A stretch of 64,000 nt of DNA from positions 14,413,676 to 14,477,675 of the forward strand of contig CM049311.1 in NCBI GenBank assembly GCA_026874595.1, read 5' to 3'. Every line of letters begins with the position of its first letter. Position 1 is the first letter of the stretch. Source of the stretch: Sipunculus nudus. Its lineage: Eukaryota > Annelida > Sipuncula > Golfingiida > Sipunculidae. Below are positions 48,876 through 60,580 of this stretch, piece by piece. The notes beneath the pieces are model-generated. The model made no database searches. It saw only the letters and a program-made list of their open reading frames with translations, and was not told the origin of the DNA. The position numbers and the translations under genes are program-made.

Positions 48876-48920
<45 letters not shown>
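48862..48920. repeat. (AAC)n(AAT)n microsatellite
   Basis: Three AAC units, then about 14 AAT units. Confidence 0.95.
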
Positions 48921-48921
<1 letters not shown>

Positions 48922-49997
48922 ATAATCCGGTGATCCAGTGATACCGGGCCAACGATATCTAGTTAAGGCCACGGAAAGAAATATTTATTCTGCCGACTGT
49001 GAGAACAATAAAATGTGGAGCGACGAAGCGAAATTTTATTATTTTTTCTAAATATGAGACGAGATACGGATAATTTTGTAACCTCAGTTTCGCTTACTAG
49101 GAAAAATGCAAAATAAATTCGCTTCAATTCTTAAAATTATTTATATAATCAACATATAAATTAGTCTGTTTTCTCTGTCTATATATGTAAAAATTCTTTT
49201 GAGGAATCGAGACAAGATAAAAATTAGCAACATGAACGAGGACATGATTCTCATTTTCAAAAAAAAAAAAAAAAAAAATCCACGAAAAGCAGGCGACAAA
49301 GGCGCCTACCCTAAGAAAAATGAGGTCTATCTTATAAAATAATAGGCCTGTCAAGACAGTATTCTGCTGGATCATATGCTTACCTGGATAGTACATGATG
49401 GACCGGAAGTATATAACGTATCATAATCTCTCTCTCGTGTAGGCGGAGAAAAAGAAAAATTTCCAAGTGGGCGTTTTGCCCATATATATGGGGCATAATG
49501 CCTTTCATATGAGGCAAAATGCTCACAAGTGGGCGTTTTACCTCAGTGAGATATTTGTTAAAGAAATAGTGTTTTGTTCTATCATTAATATTTAATAAGT
49601 TTAATTAGCTCTACCTATAGGTGGCCGTAATGACTACCGGTACTCATTTATCACCTTACAAAAATACTTATGGTACATTCTTCTATCCTGATTAATTTTT
49701 CATGTTGTTTTTACTTTTCATCACAAGATTATGCAGAATCAACGACAAGCTCATGAAAAACAGTTTATTCCTTACCTATAGGAACAAAGCTTCATTGAAC
49801 ATCACTAAATGTCATCAGTATATCATACGGTGGATGCCTTTATGAAAATGTGCAAAAGGATCTTTTCTCAAAACAATACAAAATCCTTATGTAGTGTCCT
49901 TACAGTATAACATGGTTTAATCAGTTTTATAACCGAATAAGCCACAAAAAAAACATACCTCAGAAAGAAAACAAAACGAAGGACTTATTTTGGTCAA

Positions 49998-52290
49998 CTA
50001 ATCAGAGTCATCAGAGGGCAGGTCTGACTCACAATTTGGGCATACAAAAAGACTTCTTTGGATTTGGAATTGGCAAATGGCTCCGCACATATTAAACAAG
50101 GCCATTCCTCATCCTCGTCTTTATCACTGCTGTACGTCTTACGGCTGGTGGATGATCTAGGTTTCCGGGAACCTTTGTGGGTGTTTTCCTGGCTCTTTAC
50201 TTTACTTGCTGCGGGTTTTCCTCTCCCCTTTCCTCTAATACTCCGATTCATTGACGGTTTATCTTTAACTGGTCCTTTCTCTTTCACTGATTTTGATTTT
50301 TTTGCTTTAACTGCCGATTTTCCTTTGCTGGTGCAACCTTTTCTTTTTTCTTTTGCCGTGTGTCTTTCCTGCAGCATTGTCTTGCAGGGCGATGATGTCA
50401 ACAGGACAGCACCCTCGGACTTCCTTTTTCTGGTGCGTGCTGTACCAAGCTTGGGAATTGGTGACAGACTGCGGATGATATCTTGCACCGAAGAGCCTAA
50501 AAACATTTAAACGTAAAGATAAGTCAAAACATGATAACTGTTTTTAAGATTTTGTTTTTGAAGGCACATTTGTAGATAAAATGTATATCTCACCTTAAGG
50601 CCCTTCTACCGGCGACGCATCTTCCATGATTTTTGTTCCACTGCTGTCGGATGTGTAGTCAACAGGATTACCAGCAGCAGGTGGTTGGTCGACAGCAGGA
50701 GGGTTACCAGCAGCAGCAGGTGGTTGGTCGGCAACAGGAGAGTTACCAGCAGCAGCAGGTGGTTGGTCGGCAACAGGAGAGTTAACAGCAGCAGCAGGTG
50801 GTTGGTCGGCAGCAGGAGAGTTACAAGCAGCAGGTAGTTGGTCGACAGCCAGAGGGTTACTAGCAGCACCAGGCGGTTGGTCGGCAGCAAGAGAGCTACC
50901 AGCAGAGGCAGGTGGCTGGTCGGCAGCAGCAGGATGGTTACCATGCCCGGGTGGTTGGTCGACAGCAGCAGGAAGGTTACAACCAGCAGGAGGTTGACCA
51001 GAAGGAGCAGACATTAGACCTGTAAAGGTAGGTTGTCAAGCTGCAGCAGGTGATTCACCAACAGAAGGATCCGCTTCATCAGTTACCATGGCAGCGACGA
51101 AGTCTTCGTCTGAAAACACATTTGCATCAAAAGGCCAGATATCGCAAGTTGCAAATCCATGTACAGCTTTTTCAGGCGAAGCAGACCTGAGGAAAGCTTT
51201 CCCAAAGATACTTGCAATATCAAATAATGATATCCCCTTCCCAGGATGTGCCACCATCCAAGAGTCTGCTGCTGCATTGTAGGCACTTTTGAGAGATTTG
51301 AAATATGTTCGGTCTAAAGGCTGCATTTTATGTGTGCTGTGTGGTGGAAGTGTGAGCAGGTGGATGCCATGTTCACGTGCATAGGTCACAGCTGCCAGTG
51401 TTTTATGGCTGTGATGGCCATCCAGGATGATGATGTGCTGCATCTCTGTGGAAGAGTTTGTAAATTTCACAAAGTGCTCCAACCATTTCATAAACAGATC
51501 CGAGTCCGTCCAGCCACTGGGATTAGCATAACCGATCGAGTCTGGAGGCGCCCCGACCATCGGTGCGTCTGCCATTCTTTTTCTGGGAAATATGAGCATT
51601 GGAGGCAAATATACCCCAGCGGCACTCATCTCACATATGACGGTTACCGTTTTACCTCTTTCACCACTCGTCACTTTGCCAACCTGTTTGATGCCTTTTG
51701 TGGCCAGTATTTTTCCTGGATTCTGCACACTATTAATGCCAGTTTCATCCATGTTCCATACACGAGCAGAGGAAAATTCACGATCATGTAACAGTTCTTG
51801 ATAGACTGCAAAGAACTGTTGCACTTTCGGTTTGTTGAACCCAACTGCTCGTAACAAATCGGTACACTGGGGTTCTCGGATGCTAAGGTCTGGATGCCTT
51901 GACATGAATTCGGATAGCCAGTCTTTTCCCGCCATCTTGCTCTCGTGACTGAACGGGTGATCGATGTCAGACTTTTCCGCTATTTCATATGCCAAGCGGG
52001 GTATATCACGAGTTGTAAGGCCATAAAGTGCCTTTTCCATATATACTTCACATGGTTATGCAGTTGACGTTCGATCTCAGCTGTAAGAACAATTCTATGT
52101 CGACCTAGCTTTGAGACTCAGGAATTTTTTACTTTGCCATCTCTGTGGCAGCGTAGTGTTCTCGGCGGGATACCAAATGTTTTGAAGCTCGTAAAACGGG
52201 CATGCCTCCTCGGATTGACTGTAGGGCTTGCTTCAACTTTTCATCTCCATAACTACCTCTTGACGATTTTCGTTTATAGTATCGGACCAT
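49998..52290 (-). pseudogene. Pogo/Tigger-type transposase, decayed
   Basis: Minus-strand pieces in order: an N-terminal psq-type helix-turn-helix (MVRYYKRKSSRGSYGDEKLK from 52,290); a DDE core at 52,040-51,036 with VWNMDETG, IIILDGHHSH and MQPLDRTYF, giving Asp98, Asp207 and Asp243 of that segment; a Pro/Ala repeat tail (51,014-50,595); a probable short intron (about 50,500-50,590); and a Lys/Ser-rich C-terminal region ending in a PHD-like zinc finger. The damage seen is a lost base after LRASK (near 52,183), a TGA near 52,120, a 2-base gain near 52,043, and a TGA at 51,038. The middle of the zinc finger is missing, with a frame change between EPFANSKS and CPNCESD. It cannot make an intact enzyme. 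The family cuts and pastes DNA at TA sites. Confidence 0.88.
50645..51010 (-). repeat. 39-bp minisatellite coding for ADQPPAAAGNSPV repeats
   Basis: About nine imperfect units of roughly 36-39 bases. On the minus strand they read (V/A)DQPPAAAGNSPV. The frame is the same as the DDE core, separated from it only by a TGA and 7 sense codons, so it was probably part of the transposase C-terminal linker. Confidence 0.85.
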
Positions 52291-52787
52291 GATGGTATCT
52301 GAAATGAAAGAAAACAACAGATTATCCATATCTTACTTGAAAAGTAATTTCAAAATAAGATTAAATACAGAAAAAAAGATGGGGCGTTTTGCCCACTATA
52401 AATGACAGGCGTTTTGCCTCTTTGTTACTGTTTTATTTTAAATGTATCACTCTCACGATGCCATGAATTATCGCTCATCGAAATCTATCTGCACAAGTAG
52501 TAAACATCAGTACTCATACATACATATAGGGTCTATGCCATCCTCTACATAAGCGCAAACATGGGACCTAATCTTAGTACTTGTCTTTTATCTAACAATG
52601 AGGAGTATTTGGAAACTTACCCCGTGCAATAGGAAGCGCTCAATTTTTCGTTGTTCCGCTGTGATCACGTGATCCGCTGGTTTGCAGGACCTGCTCTGCA
52701 TGCCCCGAGACGCTTCATGTGACGTAATATTTTGAATAATTAAGGTAGGCGTTTAACCTCACCTGGGCGCCTTGCCCCACCGTACCC

Positions 52788-53658
52788 TAATTTAGTGCCT
52801 AGCGAACAGAGGTATACACGGGAGGCCTGAAAGAACAGTGACTGCATGCATGGTTCAACTGAACAATGTATACGATATACCATACCCCATCTGACCGCTA
52901 TATTATTTCTAACTGATTTTGATTGTATATACAACATATGCATTTTCAGTTTTTCATATTTCATTATTTTTCCTATAAGTTATAGTCTTTCTACCGACAA
53001 ATATGTAAAACTAAACGGAACCTTGTTGTCGATTTCAAATAATTGTTTTTCTGTTAAATTGGTTGATAATGAAAAAACTCAAGATATCCTCATTTTATTA
53101 TATAAATAATACTGCATGCGGATGGATATACGGCTGCTTGCGGGTTTCGTACCTGTATGTATATGTGAGCCAGGAAGCGGGAAAATGATATTGTAAAGCC
53201 CGACTGTCCATGCATATAGACATTTAATTATTGATGGGCCATATATGTATATATTATGCAAGAAGGATATGGCTGTGAAAAAATTGGAGGGATATAATTC
53301 CGACATTTTTTGGTCAGGATTGCGACATGGTACGGATGCAGGAATACAGTTACGCTTATGTACGATGCTTCCTGTGTTTAATGTCTATAGTTTTGATTAA
53401 GTGCCCACATAACCACGGGTGAGTATGAAATATGCAGTCCTACAATCAATGGAAGATGACATTCTTACGCTGCCTTCACGTTCTGTGGAACAGCTATGGT
53501 ATGGGAAATTAATTGTTTTATCACGATAAAGCTCCACGAAAGCTTCAAAAGCCTCACAAGGAATGTTTTACACTTTAACTACATATCAAAGGGTCATGAG
53601 GTCAATGCTCCCAGTGAAAAGTACATATGGTTTATCATTCGAGAACACACTCCCTCTT
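52788..53658. other. Intergenic, nothing recognised
   Basis: AT-rich, no gene or defined repeat. Confidence 0.4.
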
Positions 53659-53874
53659 CAGAAGCGGATCCATGGGGGGGGGGGGGGGGGGTCCAGGGGG
53701 TCCGGACCCCCCCTTTTTCATCAGAAACAACGTTTTTTTAAGGGCTTCAGACAAAATTTTGCTGCCTGGACCCCCCCCCCTTTTTCAGACCTGGGGACCT
53801 TTTTTTATGGTTTTCATTTGTCCTCCTGGGTTGGACCCCCCCCCCCCTTTTCCTAAATCCTGGATCCGCCCCTG
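53659..53874. mobile_element. 216-bp inverted-repeat element with poly-G/C core
   Basis: The ends CAGAAGCGGATCCA (53,659-53,672) and the reverse complement of 53,861-53,874 (CAGGGGCGGATCCA) match at 12 of 14. The 5-bp CTCTT lies immediately outside both ends, a likely target duplication. Inside are runs of 18 G, then GGTCCGGACC, then several C7-C12 runs. It carries no coding capacity. Confidence 0.78.
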
Positions 53875-54019
53875 CTCTTTATTAAATTGTAAATCTATTT
53901 TGCTGTAGCCATGCGCTACACACAAAAAAAATGAACTTAAAGAATTCTGAACTGTTAACAGTGCCCCCCCCCCCCAATTTGGTCAGACCGATTCAGTTAG
54001 TTTTGTTGCCGCTAGATGG

Positions 54020-54216
54020 CAGCAACTACACTCCGGACCCTCCCCACCCCCTTTTTTAGCAACTGCAACCTTTTTTTAAGGGTTTCAGACCAATTGTTTC
54101 GGCCTGGACTCCCATCCCTTTTCTGGATCTGGGAACATTTTATTCAGGCTAAATTTGTCATTAGTCCTCCTGGGTGCCCCCCCCCCCTTTTCCTTAATCC
54201 TTGATCCGCCCCCTAA
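54020..54216. mobile_element. Degenerate relative of the 216-bp element
   Basis: Its internal order is the same: CCGGACCCTCCCC, CTTTTTT, AGGGTTTCAGAC, CTGGAC, TCCTCCTGGG, then a C-run, TTTTCCTTAATCCTTGATCC and GCCCC. The left end is eroded. Confidence 0.7.
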
Positions 54217-54632
54217 AGACGTTCTCGTAGAGCTCTCTCTATTATTTTTATGGCAGTTTAAATTACTTAAATTAAGTTCACTGGATTATATTTTGTGATA
54301 AAAAGTCAAATTAATTCCGGCTTACGTATATACAGGTGGAAAGGTATAGAGCTGATTAAGGCAAGTTCAGGCAAAACAGACATATTTTAAGATATACAAT
54401 GATACAAGCAAAAGAAGCTTGGGAGTGAAGAAAATATTGAAAGATAAATGAATTGTTATACTAATTTTTTTGCGTTAATTAATTTTAACGTATAATAATA
54501 ATAATACTAATAAAAATAGCATTTCAACAGCTGATATTAATTTTTGGTTCCTGCGTCCCCTTCTGCTTTTGTGCTTTTGTTCCTTCTGTTATTCAGTCAC
54601 TTAATTATTCATATATTAACATTTATTTCTTA

Positions 54633-54637
<5 letters not shown>

Positions 54638-54684
<47 letters not shown>
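54638..54684. repeat. (AT)n microsatellite
   Basis: About 23 AT units. Confidence 0.95.
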
Positions 54685-54688
<4 letters not shown>

Positions 54689-54914
54689 AGATAAGACACT
54701 TAATCAGTTTCATTGGTACCTACGAAGTATTTTGCGGAGAGAGTTGACTTACAATGGGCCATTCCACTTGACGAGTAAACCTTCGTGTTTTCTTCGTGGA
54801 TTAACAACAGGTATAGGCCTAGCTATGTAAACAAAGAGGATATTTTGGCGCAAAAATACTAGAGATATTATTATAGGCCTACTGACCTAATTTTCTGTAA
54901 AAAAAACTACATTG

Positions 54915-55515
54915 TCTATGACGTCTGTGTGACGTCACTATTGTCTGTCAGCCACACGTGGCCTACGTAACTACAACCAATATGGCGCCATTCTTATTTG
55001 ACGCCACACTGCGCAGACTCGGACTCTCAAGAGTACGACACTGCTGTCTGGGGATTGTTGGAGTCAAAATCTGACTCCAATAATACACCGCGCGGCATCA
55101 ACATGTACACTGACAGCGGAAATACACAAGTAGTGAACAGGAGCCAATGTAGTCCGTTAAAGTGCGTTGGATTTTGTGTAAAGTAGTTAAATATCATGTA
55201 AAACGAATTTAATTAGCGACTCTTTTGCCTTATTTATTCTGAAATACCGTGGATGGCGTCTTATCGGCACTGCTAGACAGTACATTCCTCCATGGTACAC
55301 TTTCCGTGTCAATGGCTGCGTTTTGTGTTCATTAGACAACAGTGACGTCACAAAGACGTCACAGTGATCGGTCGCGCGTCATCTTCAATTGACTGACGTC
55401 ATATGTTTGACTGGCTTTTTTATTATCAGTTCTCAGACAAGGAATAATTCGTAAACGCTGTAATCTGTTTTGTCATATTTACGATTGTTTCATACAAAAT
55501 CAAACCAAGGTAAGG
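54915..55515. promoter_or_regulatory. CRE / E-box / CCAAT cluster, possible promoter
   Basis: Three perfect TGACGTCA palindromes (54,930-54,937; 55,343-55,350; 55,394-55,401), further GACGTC or TGACGTCT variants (near 54,919 and 55,356), CACGTG at 54,955-54,960, a CCAAT near 54,978 followed by ATGGCGCCAT, and GCGCAGACTC at about 55,011. AAACCAAG|GTAAGG near 55,508 is a good splice-donor context on the plus strand, so a non-coding first exon could lie here. A 62-codon ORF (54,998-55,186) is unrecognised. No downstream exon was identified. Confidence 0.4.
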
Positions 55516-56635
55516 CATTACTTTTTACGCAGGCAGTCGGCGGAATAGCTCCTGCAACCTTTGGACAACTGCTTCACACGTATGAAAAATTATCCCAGAA
55601 AAACATGTTGACACGGGTACTGTGACGTACTATAGGTGAACGTACTATTACTACTATACGGGGCTGAACTTTAGCAATTTAAGGGAACCCATAATTTTAG
55701 CTCAGCCGACGTCTGACTATAAGCTGATAAGTAACCCGGTATATGTGCTAGCTATAGTTATGGTTAATCGTCCGTCAGTCCGTTAATTTCCTGTTAAAAA
55801 ATTTAAGAGAATTTGGTACCAGGCTACACTTGTCAAGTAGTTCGGTCCTTCTCACAGAGATTCGTTTTTCAAGAGTAGAAACGACCTCTGGCGGAAGGGT
55901 GATTTGACGCCATAGCTATTGAACGTTCATCGTCACGTGACAGCACGTGAAAATGCCATATATTTATTTTAATGTATTCCGTTTCTTAAAATCTTATCAG
56001 GTCGTTGCTCTTTGGTTATATGTTCGAAATACTTATATGTATATATAATCTTTACTAAAATCTAGACAGACTCGGCTGGCAGAGCGGAGAAGGCCTATAA
56101 ATATATATTGCACTGGTCTAATTTTCTAAGCGTTAGCCTTGTGTAGGCCTATTAAAAGTCAGTGATAGACACCAAATTTTATTTAAGCAACCACAATAAA
56201 TTATCTTTTGTATATTGACTTGTTCTTATCTTCGGAAAGAGGAAAACGCTCGATTGAAATTCATAAACACAAAACAATACAGCGTCTCGCGCCAAAAACT
56301 TTGCCAGCTCGACTTGTATCACGTGATCAAAATAAACCAAAGACCATGACTGAAGTAAAATTTATTTAGATTTATTCATTTTCAATGAAAGATCTAATAA
56401 CTGAGTAATAAAATTCTTACCACACCTCAGAAATTTTGAATCAGATTTAGCTAAAACAACATACCTTTTCAGGGATTCAATCCTTCGGCCGTGTTTTCCG
56501 TGATCTTCATCAACCAGGCGCGTGGCATAGTTATTATTAGGTGTAACCATTAGGTGGCGCCACCGGCTAACAGGCTGCCCATTTGTTTGAAATAAGAACA
56601 CCTCTTGATTAACATTCAGGGGTTTGCATGAATAA
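55516..56635. other. No recognised gene
   Basis: A 98-codon minus-strand frame (56,362-56,658) has no recognisable motif. CACGTG-type boxes occur near 55,933 and 56,318, and a GGTGGCGCCACC palindrome at 56,553-56,564. Confidence 0.4.
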
Positions 56636-56890
56636 AGGCGGCAAAACCAAATATTCATTTTGGGGGGGGGGGGGGGGGGTGACTAATGTACGGTACTCCA
56701 AGTAATGAGGGCGCGAAGATATAATTTTATAGGGTGATCGAACTTCAGAAGGTATAATTACACTAGTACTTGTAGTATGGTATTGAAGGCCTGCACAGGA
56801 GAAAATACTGACCGACACCAGAGAATACCAGTTTTTATTATATTTTATACCCATCATTTAATTGGGAACGGGGGGGGGGGGGGGTCAGCC
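56636..56890 (+). repeat. Second copy of the GGCGGCGAAACC / poly-G repeat
   Basis: AAAGGCGGCAAAACCAAATA then TTCATTTT and a G-run parallels 1832-1868. CGGTACTCCAAGTAATGAGG then GCGCGAAG parallels about 2248-2275. TTTTATACCCATCATTT then a G-run and TCAGCC parallels about 2340-2375. The right inverted end is missing. Confidence 0.72.
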
Positions 56891-57919
56891 TTAAAAAAAT
56901 CATCGGGTTTTAATGTGTCAGGACTGTGTCCCACGGTATCTCATATCCAGTAATGACCAAGTTTATACGACAGGTACCGACGACTGAAGTGGACAACTTC
57001 ACAAGGGGCAATATCTATTAAATGATGAGCCCCTGCTTAAGTTCACGGACTTGGGCGTGCTTGACCTGTATTTTGGCCCATTACACCTGACGAAGAATCA
57101 CTGTCAATACTTTTAACAACATGTGATCCTCGATGCCTTGTTTGACCTTAGGCCTACTAGTACTTACCAGTCTACCGTCCGTCTTATCTATATTTGGACT
57201 GGCCCATTAATAGACAACTTCTATTGTTAAATAGGCTGGCCTAGAGCAGGCCGCAAAAGGCCACTCTTTCTCTTGGGCTTGAATGATCAAGACGTGGGCC
57301 GCAAGCTGGTCGGCACTTGGTTAAGTCATTTTAACGTGTTAAGGGACTTAACGTTAATCGACATAAGCCGAAGTTCATTAGCTTGCCGTGATTGTTCTAA
57401 CTTCCCTGTTTATCACTATTAACTAATTAATAGACTGGCAGTATATGTTTCCGCCAGCTGATCCAGCTGATGCTGAAATATGAATGATCACATTGAATAT
57501 ACATCTTCAACAATACTGGAAACTGTTGTCTGAACAACATCACGTAATATCATTAATCAGGCATGTCATTAAGTTCTGTTTACATGTTAATAATGCCGCG
57601 TTACAGATATTACAAAGTTGACCTAAAGGTTTTGCAAAATAAATAAGAAAAAAATGTTAATTTAACCGGCTACTCATAGTTTTTTTTATGTGATTTCTGG
57701 CTTACCCTGCCCACATATAAAGAACTCTAGGTAATTTCATTGAGGAAGTATACTTTTTACGCCTCTGTGACGGATGTATAAGCTTGTTTATCTAGCCTGT
57801 TAGAAAACACATGCAGCATTGTTGACAAATGAAAAACTATGTAACCTAAGGTGGTTGTTGAATATGAGCAGAAGTTGAACAGTCAATAGTTGCAAAACGT
57901 CCTTTGCAAAACTCTAATG

Positions 57920-58052
57920 CCAGATGTCCTTGCTAATTGTGTTCGGATTTTTTTGCCGGCACCCCATGTTATAAACACTTCGATATAAACAGGCTGTGTG
58001 CAATGGGATCGTCATTTTCTTGCCTATTTTTTATAAAAAAATAAAAAGGTTT
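57920..58052 (+). repeat. Dispersed repeat, copy B (paired with 16,126-16,262)
   Basis: GCCAGAT, CCCCATGTTATAAACAC, CGATATAAACAGGCTGTGTG, CAATGGGAT and TTTTTTATAAAA occur in the same order and spacing as copy A, with small indels. Confidence 0.7.
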
Positions 58053-58514
58053 AAGAATTTAACCTACGCGAAATAAATCGGTTCGGATCTAAAACTGTGC
58101 AATGAGTGGGAGCCTATCTTGATTTAGCAAGTAAATCCTCAGGGTAAATCCTATGGAGAATGCATCGCTTACATAAACAATGCTAGATGGAACCTATAAC
58201 ATCGGGTTCACCAGCTTTACGACGAATGACCTACCGACTGTCTGTCTTGTAAAATATTACCATTTTTCTTTACTGTTAATTAGCTGTTGAATCCACTTAA
58301 AAAAGACTCGCTTAGTGCCGCAGAAGTTCAAAGACATCAAAAGGACCAAGGACAAATGTATTACTCATACATAACCTAGATGTATTATTCTCTTATGAGT
58401 TATTTATTTGTCAAATGCTATTTTATAGTCCTGGTGTACAGTGTTTGTGCTACTCACTACGATGCTTTTCAGAAGACTAGTGCTAGCGAAAAATGATTGA
58501 ATTTTTTAAATTGA

Positions 58515-58707
58515 ATATAAATTATTGCTTATTAGTCCATACTTGTAAAACAAGCATATATTAAATTATTTTTATGTTTAAATATAAATTATAATAAAAG
58601 TATATAGAAAATAAATATGAACTATTGCTTATTGGTGCATACTTGTAAAAAAAGCATATATTCAATTATTTTGTTTATGTTTAAATTTAAATTATAATTA
58701 TAGTGGG
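58515..58707. repeat. ~100-bp diverged tandem duplication
   Basis: ATTGCTTATTAGTCCATACT with TGTAAAACAAGCATAT at 58,524 recurs 100 bp later with several substitutions. Both halves end with TTTATGTTTAAAT and TAAATTATAAT. Confidence 0.85.
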
Positions 58708-60527
58708 CAGAATCCCGATAGTTCTTTCCACGGCGCAAGCCAGACTTCAGTCCCGTTCGTATTAAATAGCTATTCTATTCTTCCCTAAGATCTTGTCTTC
58801 TTTTAGTACCAGGTTCTCCTCTAGGTGTCAGCAGTTTGATGGGAAAAGCTGCGCAGATGTACATGAAAAAAACACCCTTAAAGGGATCTATCCATGTATA
58901 AGGATATATTAAATATACATGAAATGTAGTGTTTTCTCCTTTTAATATAAATTGGTATCTGTCAATATTTTGTTTTACAGTGTTTACTTATTCTTGTAAA
59001 CAAGTTAAATAAGCTTGCACGGGGCGCTCAACAAAGTCTAACACTGTTTCCGTGCTCCTATGGACAAGTTGAAATAAGCTTGCACCAGGAGGGGAAGGGA
59101 GATGTAAAACATAATCATAGCACACATAGCACATGGTGGCTGTAACACAAAATAGCAACAACAAAAAAATGTTTCGTCTGTGTTTATTCTTTTCGGTAAT
59201 GTTTTGTCCCTGCTTGGGAGTGGTCGCGCATGCGCAAGATCGGACCTCTGGTCACGCAGTCTTCTCATGGTACACAGCCTTGCATGGGCATTCTTTACTG
59301 GTACAAAGTATCATAAAACAGGCGAATAGGAGATGGTTTATCCGTGTGCCCTGGGGGTCTTTCCTGGAAAGCATTTGTATTAAGCCAGAATAAACTAATA
59401 AAGCGAGATAATACACATATTATTGTAAAGGTTTGAGTATTGTTAAGGTACATATCAGTCATTTTAATATAAAATACAGAAAGACAAATTGGTAGACGAA
59501 CGTATTTCCTCTGTTTGAATTTGTTCATGTCGGGCATGTAAAAACACGCTTGCATGTGCAGTATATATCTGTTAAATTTTCTCTGTCTGTGGATATTTTC
59601 CTGGATATGTCTATATACTTCTGATAACTTTTCTGGCTCGAGCATAGTCATTCTTGTTATTTGGTTTAATAAAGGTAAATGGTCGATGGGAGTAAAATGT
59701 TTGTTGAGGCCACTGCATGAGAACTAGGCATTGCTAAACCAGTTTGCAAAGTATGGTTCTAACTTCGTTTTAGTTAACCAATCCATGTTCAGTATTTATT
59801 CATTGCTGCTTATTTCACGGAACTGACCCACAAATCTAGGAAATGTTGGAATATTTTAGTATGAAACCCTCGTGAGACAGACTATACGTACAGTTGAAAT
59901 TATAGCGTTAAAGCGCACTTGATTATCCGGCCTTTGGTGGATATATGTGCTAACTGTCAACTAACTTCTTGTGTCTCTTTGAATGTGTGAATTCAGGACT
60001 GTTAAGGTTGCACTTTACCCTTTTTGTAATATGACACCCATAAATAAAATCTGAGGATCCCAGGCGAGGCATGAATGCGCAAGATACAGAGCATGAACAA
60101 TGTTTCTGAAAGAACATGTCAACTAGCAGTGAACTTCATCCAACAAAACATTACACTTATAGGTTCACAGCTTACGCAAGTGTAACACCATTCTTTCAGT
60201 AGGACAAGTTAAAACATGGCCGGGAGCTGTTAGATCTATTTGCGTGACATCCCGTAATTATACTTATTATAGTCCGTATAATACAAAACATGAAAAGATG
60301 GGTAACGTTTAAATCAATTTTAATAATTGTATTTCTCAGATAAGACATTATTTTTAATTAGGACTTATGGACTTATTTTTTGCTATTTTTTTTGGTTATA
60401 ATTAACACCTATTTTCATTTTTCCGTTATTCTGTGGCAACCTTTTTCTCTTGTTTTGAATTTTAAAATTTAAAATTAAAAAAGATTTTGCTGGATTTCAA
60501 CATTGAGTGTCATATAAGTTTATATTA

Positions 60528-60530
<3 letters not shown>
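58708..60530. other. No recognised gene
   Basis: TCGCGCATGCGCAAG (about 59,224-59,238) is a strong NRF1-like palindrome, which often marks promoters, but no exon is recognised beside it. ORFs of 76-118 codons around it have no family signature. Confidence 0.4.
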
Positions 60531-60566
<36 letters not shown>

Positions 60567-60580
60567 GTATATATATATAG
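60531..60580. repeat. (AT)n microsatellite
   Basis: AT/TA units with one interruption (TATAATGTATATATATATA). Confidence 0.95.

Larger units (their letters stand above)
45756..52787 (-). mobile_element. Pogo/Tigger-like DNA transposon region with TA-flanked inverted ends
   Basis: The left end GGGTAGACTGGGGGCAAGAC (45,756 onward) and the reverse complement of the right end, GGGTACGGTGGGGCAAGGCG (ending 52,787), are similar. Each is preceded by TA, the target used by Tc1/mariner/pogo elements. The decayed transposase (49,998-52,290) is inside, its 5' end nearest the right terminus. Motifs of the form GGGGCAAAACGCCC are scattered through it. Whether the 7.03 kb is one element with a nested copy or two neighbours sharing an end is unresolved. 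Confidence 0.65.

Noticed and set aside
50058-50510. Plus-strand ORF of 150 codons
   Set aside because: Antisense of the transposase Lys/Ser-rich C-terminal region. It is long only because that strand lacks stops.
51330-51801. Plus-strand ORFs of 69 and 153 codons
   Set aside because: They are antisense shadows of the transposase DDE core.
56362-56658. 98-codon minus-strand ORF with mixed composition
   Set aside because: No recognisable motif. The 5' end runs into the poly-G repeat.
59295-59651. 118-codon minus-strand ORF
   Set aside because: No family signature, no flanking splice sites with coding partners found.
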